Assembly (NCBI GenBank): GCA_934215995.1
Contig: CAKQBC010000079.1
Span: forward strand, 1 to 8,967
Direction of reading: 5' to 3'
DNA: 8,967 bases
DNA from: an uncultured Bacillus sp.
GTDB lineage: Bacteria > Bacillota > Bacilli > Bacillales > DSM-1321
The position numbers were made by a program, and so were the translations under genes. Positions 6,164 through 8,967 of this stretch are shown piece by piece; positions within the stretch are counted from its first letter, which is position 1, and every line of letters starts with the position of its first letter. The notes below the pieces were generated by a model, which did not search any database, was not told the origin of the DNA, and was given only the letters and a program-made list of their open reading frames with translations.

Positions 6164-6382
6164 ATGCCTGCAATTGTTGGGCCTGTACAAGTGGGAACCG
6201 TATCGGGAGGCTCCATTCAATTTGGCGATGCTTTCTTCTATTCCCCAAAATCTGCGACTAAAAGCGCAAGTGGGTCCGGCGGCCAAAACACCGGTGTGTT
6301 CATCATAACCAATAATGGATTGAGCGCCACCAACGTTGTCGATACGAACCTGATCGACCAGCCCATCACAGGGAATAACTGA
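6164..6382 (+). CDS. gerPF: Spore germination protein GerPF
   Basis: The 72-residue product begins MPAIVGPVQVGTVSGGSIQF and continues with GDAFFYSPKS, a Ser/Gly-rich linker (SGSGGQNTG, 36-44) and a C-terminal DTNLIDQPITGNN. The MPAIVG start and DQP(I) tail are shared with GerPA, and the SPKS-x-x-KS segment is typical of GerPF. It is the last gene of the operon and works with the other GerP proteins in letting germinants cross the coat. The ATG is preceded by AGGAGGG (6151-6157) with 6 bases spacing. It lies 21 bases after gerPE and about 60 bases before a terminator shared with addA. No signal peptide is seen. Confidence 0.95.
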   Translation: MPAIVGPVQVGTVSGGSIQFGDAFFYSPKSATKSASGSGGQNTGVFIITNNGLSATNVVDTNLIDQPITGNN

Positions 6383-6444
6383 CTGAACTGCCCTTGTGTA
6401 TTCCCCTCTCTTCATTGCTAAACAATTCACCTTATTAGAAGCGC

Positions 6445-6475
6445 AAAAAAAGGAGCGAAGATCGCTCCTTTTTTT
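6445..6475. terminator. Bidirectional intrinsic terminator between gerPF and addA
   Basis: GGAGCGA (6452-6458) and TCGCTCC (6462-6468) form a perfect 7-bp stem with a 3-base loop, flanked by seven A (6445-6451) and seven T (6469-6475). It therefore has a U tract in both directions, ending gerP on the plus strand and addA on the minus strand. The addA stop codon (6474-6476) lies in the T/A tract itself, so the terminator begins within the addA coding end. Confidence 0.93.
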
Positions 6476-8967
6476 ATTCGTCCATTTCAAGCAGATGCCC
6501 GCCGTCATCGAAGAAATACAAATATTTATTTTGCAGTTTGATGCCAAGTATCTTTTCGATCGCTTTTGCGTACAATTCAATCTGTACTTTGTATCTGTCT
6601 GCCAATACCGGCTTGGCCTGTTCAAAGCCTCCAGGGAAACGGCCTTCGATCCGGTCCGTTTTATAATCGAGAAGCACATAGCCTTGCTCATCCTCAAACA
6701 GGCAGTCGATAACCCCCTGCACAAGAATATGCTCATCTTCTCCTTCCCAATCCTTATAGGCCTCCTTGGCCGGAATGACACTATTGAACGGAACCTCCCT
6801 CTGTATGCGCTCCGCATTCCTTAGTCGCTGCCCGATCTCGGTTTCGAAAAAGCGAAGAATGCCTTCGTTATTGATTGCTTCTATTTGTTCAGGCAGCAGG
6901 AACTCCCGTTGCACTAAATCCATTTTCAGCTGTTCCAGCGTTTCTTCCGTAATTGGGGAGCGGACATCCACATGCTGCATGACCAAGTGCATGATTGTCC
7001 CTTTTTCAGCTGCCGTAATGGCCTTCTGCTGCATAAACAACGGGCGGTCATGCAGGCTGCTCGGCCTGTCGATCAGCTGCAGCGAGTCATCCCTTTGGGT
7101 AAACTCCCGCTGCCGTTTAATTTCAGTGACCGATTGTTTGGACATATGGTTTACAGCTGCCCCATGGACATACGACCATTCCAGCTGGCTTCTGATTTTC
7201 TCCAGCGCCTCGACCGGCCCTTCCGGAATAGGCTGGGCATCCTTGACCAATTGCATGATGTCCTGATGAAGGATCTTCTCCTCTTCCTCCCTCCGCTTCA
7301 ATTGGGAAGCGTCGACGCAGGCCACTTTCCAATTTGACGGGTGGGACGAAATATCCTCTGTGTGCGGGAAAGTACCAAACACCTGCCGGACATCGCGATG
7401 CCTTGCCAGTGCCGGCCCAATCCAATCATTGTAAGATTTGGCCTGCGCACGTACATAATCTTTCAATAGCCATTCCTTATGCGTTTCTGTCCTGCGCCAC
7501 TTTCCGAAAGAGCTCTCCATATCCTTCAGTGTACCAATCAGGATCAGCTTCTCCTTGGCGCGTGTAAGGGCAACATACAGCACCCTCATTTCCTCCGCAA
7601 TCAGCTCGAGATGCTTTTTCTTCTTAAAAGCTATCTGCGGCAAGGATGGATACGTGATGCGCAGTTCTGGATTCGTATACCTGCAGGCAAAACCGTATTC
7701 CTTATCAAGGAGATAGCTTTTCTTCAGGTCCATCATATTGAACTCCCTGGACAGGCCAGCGACCAGTACGACAGGGAACTCCAGTCCCTTACTTGAGTGG
7801 ATGGTCATGATTCGCACGACATCTTCCTGCTCGCTTAATGCCCTTGCCGCTCCCAGGTCATTCCCCCTGTCCTGCATGCGTTCGATGAAGCGAAGAAAAC
7901 GGAACAATCCCCTAAAGGAGCTCTCTTCATACTGTCTCGCACGGTCGAACAGCGCTCTCAGATTGGCTTGCCTTTGTTTCCCGCCCGGCATTCCGCCTGC
8001 GTAATCATAGAATTTCGTATCGCGGTACAGCTGCCAGATAAGCTCGGATAACGATCTTTGCTGGGCGAGCTCCCGCCATTCCTCAAGCTTCTCACAAAAC
8101 TTTGCTGCTTTCTTATAGAAGGATGCGTTCTCCGCACTTTCTCCTTTTTCACAGAACCCCAAAAGGCTGCCGAAGAATGTATCAGCCGGCTGCGATATTT
8201 TTATCTGCGCAAGCTGTTCTTCATCCAGTCCCACAATCGGAGACCGTAAGACGGAGGCTAGCGGGATATCCTGCAGGGGATTATCGATAATCTTCAGAAG
8301 CGACATCATGATCGCAACCTCTGTGGCCTCGAAGTAACCGCTGGACAGGTTTGCATAAATCGGGATGCCCTGCTTTTTGAATTCCTCCATGATTTCAGGA
8401 GCCCACGTCATAGAACGCATAAGAATGACAATATCCCTGTAAGTGATAGCACGGGATATGCCTGTCTTCATGTCCGTTATTTGCCGCTTTTCCTTGATCA
8501 TCTGCTTTATCGTATCAGCAAGCAAGCGGGATTCAAGCTGCGCTTTCTCAAGTTCTTCCTTCTCAAATGCGGCTTCTTCGTCAGATGGCTCTTCTTCCGC
8601 CTGCCCTTTCTGGTCTATATAATAGACTTCAATCGGAAAAGGCTCTTCTTCAGGATAAGGCGCTCCCTTCTTCAGTTCTGCGTCCTCGTCATACTCGATC
8701 TCCCCGACTGTTACGCCCATAATTTGCTTGAACAGAAAGTTGGTTCCGTCCAGCACTTCTTTCCGGCTCCGGAAATTTTTGTTCAAGTCGATGCGAAGCC
8801 CTCCATCTTTCCCATCATGCTTGAACCGTACATACTTCCCGAGGAACAGATTCGGTTCGGCGAGACGGAAACGGTAGATGGATTGCTTCACATCCCCTAC
8901 CATAAACATATTTCCGTTCTCTTCATCGTCCTTGCTGACCATCTTCAAAATCGTTTCCTGGACAAGG
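6474..8967 (-). CDS. addA: AddA helicase/nuclease subunit, 5' end off window
   Basis: About 830 codons are open to the right edge with no start needed; AddA is about 1,230 residues, so this is the C-terminal two thirds. AddA is the ATP-dependent 3'-5' helicase and nuclease subunit of AddAB, the RecBCD counterpart that resects double-strand breaks up to Chi. In the fragment, counted from the TTG at 8948, UvrD-type helicase motifs are seen: GDVKQSIYRFR (18-28), NFRSR (58-62), VVRIMTIHSSKGLEFPVVLV (377-396) and EEMRVLYVALTRAKEKL (452-468). The RecB-family nuclease domain follows: GTIMH (650-654), E718, GVID (D748), LDYKTD (D761, K763) and QIELY (Q789, Y793). All nuclease residues are present, so it should be active. 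The gene ends in a shared terminator; addB would be expected upstream, outside the window. Confidence 0.96.
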   Translation of the reverse strand, partial: LVQETILKMVSKDDEENGNMFMVGDVKQSIYRFRLAEPNLFLGKYVRFKHDGKDGGLRIDLNKNFRSRKEVLDGTNFLFKQIMGVTVGEIEYDEDAELKKGAPYPEEEPFPIEVYYIDQKGQAEEEPSDEEAAFEKEELEKAQLESRLLADTIKQMIKEKRQITDMKTGISRAITYRDIVILMRSMTWAPEIMEEFKKQGIPIYANLSSGYFEATEVAIMMSLLKIIDNPLQDIPLASVLRSPIVGLDEEQLAQIKISQPADTFFGSLLGFCEKGESAENASFYKKAAKFCEKLEEWRELAQQRSLSELIWQLYRDTKFYDYAGGMPGGKQRQANLRALFDRARQYEESSFRGLFRFLRFIERMQDRGNDLGAARALSEQEDVVRIMTIHSSKGLEFPVVLVAGLSREFNMMDLKKSYLLDKEYGFACRYTNPELRITYPSLPQIAFKKKKHLELIAEEMRVLYVALTRAKEKLILIGTLKDMESSFGKWRRTETHKEWLLKDYVRAQAKSYNDWIGPALARHRDVRQVFGTFPHTEDISSHPSNWKVACVDASQLKRREEEEKILHQDIMQLVKDAQPIPEGPVEALEKIRSQLEWSYVHGAAVNHMSKQSVTEIKRQREFTQRDDSLQLIDRPSSLHDRPLFMQQKAITAAEKGTIMHLVMQHVDVRSPITEETLEQLKMDLVQREFLLPEQIEAINNEGILRFFETEIGQRLRNAERIQREVPFNSVIPAKEAYKDWEGEDEHILVQGVIDCLFEDEQGYVLLDYKTDRIEGRFPGGFEQAKPVLADRYKVQIELYAKAIEKILGIKLQNKYLYFFDDGGHLLEMDE

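Noticed and set aside
6044..6817. 257-codon minus-strand ORF across gerPE, gerPF and the end of addA
   Set aside because: It is antisense to gerPE and gerPF and out of frame with addA, crosses the bidirectional terminator, and its product is rich in Arg, Ser and Cys, as is usual for shadow frames.
1..8967. Mobile elements, CRISPR arrays, tRNA or rRNA genes, phage genes, or a defence system
   Set aside because: I saw no transposase, integrase, spaced repeats, tRNA-like fold or rRNA sequence. All sizeable ORFs are explained by chromosomal Bacillus families.

Overview
The window comes from the chromosome of an endospore-forming Bacillaceae species (Firmicutes, moderate GC). The evidence is a complete six-gene gerP spore-germination operon, an AddA-type recombination nuclease, YisK-like and YisL-like proteins, strong AGGAGG-type ribosome binding sites, and frequent GTG starts. 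Gene identities rest on recognised protein motifs and remembered Bacillus homologues. No database search was run. 

Layout, left to right. (1) On the minus strand at 1-160 is the 5' part of yisL, a DUF1516 membrane protein running off the left edge. (2) Still on the minus strand, a yisK-like fumarylacetoacetate-hydrolase-family gene (286-1182) lies downstream of, and overlaps by an ATGA junction, a DUF418 multispanning membrane protein gene (1179-2378). These two form a small operon with a candidate sigma-A promoter at about 2433-2461. (3) A strong hairpin terminator at 2595-2637 closes the preceding minus-strand unit, an acyl-CoA synthetase gene (2647-4239). A possible 40-codon mini-ORF (4279-4401) may sit at its head. 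(4) On the plus strand the gerPA-gerPB-gerPC-gerPD-gerPE-gerPF operon (4466-6382) follows. Sigma-K-like promoter elements lie before gerPA and, with the same geometry, before gerPC. gerPD (59 codons) and the GTG start of gerPC were placed by reading the sequence directly. (5) A hairpin flanked by A and T tracts at 6445-6475 separates gerPF from the convergent minus-strand addA. addA enters from the right edge and ends inside the terminator. 

Functionally, gerP encodes small proteins placed in the spore coat or inner coat that let germinants pass to their receptors. It is expected to be expressed late in the mother cell. addA encodes a subunit of the AddAB helicase-nuclease that processes DNA double-strand breaks. 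The acyl-CoA synthetase, DUF418 and YisK genes are metabolic or membrane functions with no visible link to gerP beyond position. The neighbourhood resembles the B. subtilis addAB - gerP - yisK - yisL region. However, sbcD, sbcC and yisB are absent between addA and gerP, and an acyl-CoA synthetase and a DUF418 gene stand where yisI and yisJ lie in B. subtilis. 

I see no mobile element, CRISPR array, tRNA or rRNA, and no clearly novel multi-gene system. The points most worth a second look are the paired sigma-K-like promoters, the mini-ORF, the possible RBS-masking leader of the DUF418 gene, and the repeated germination-protein motif across the operon.
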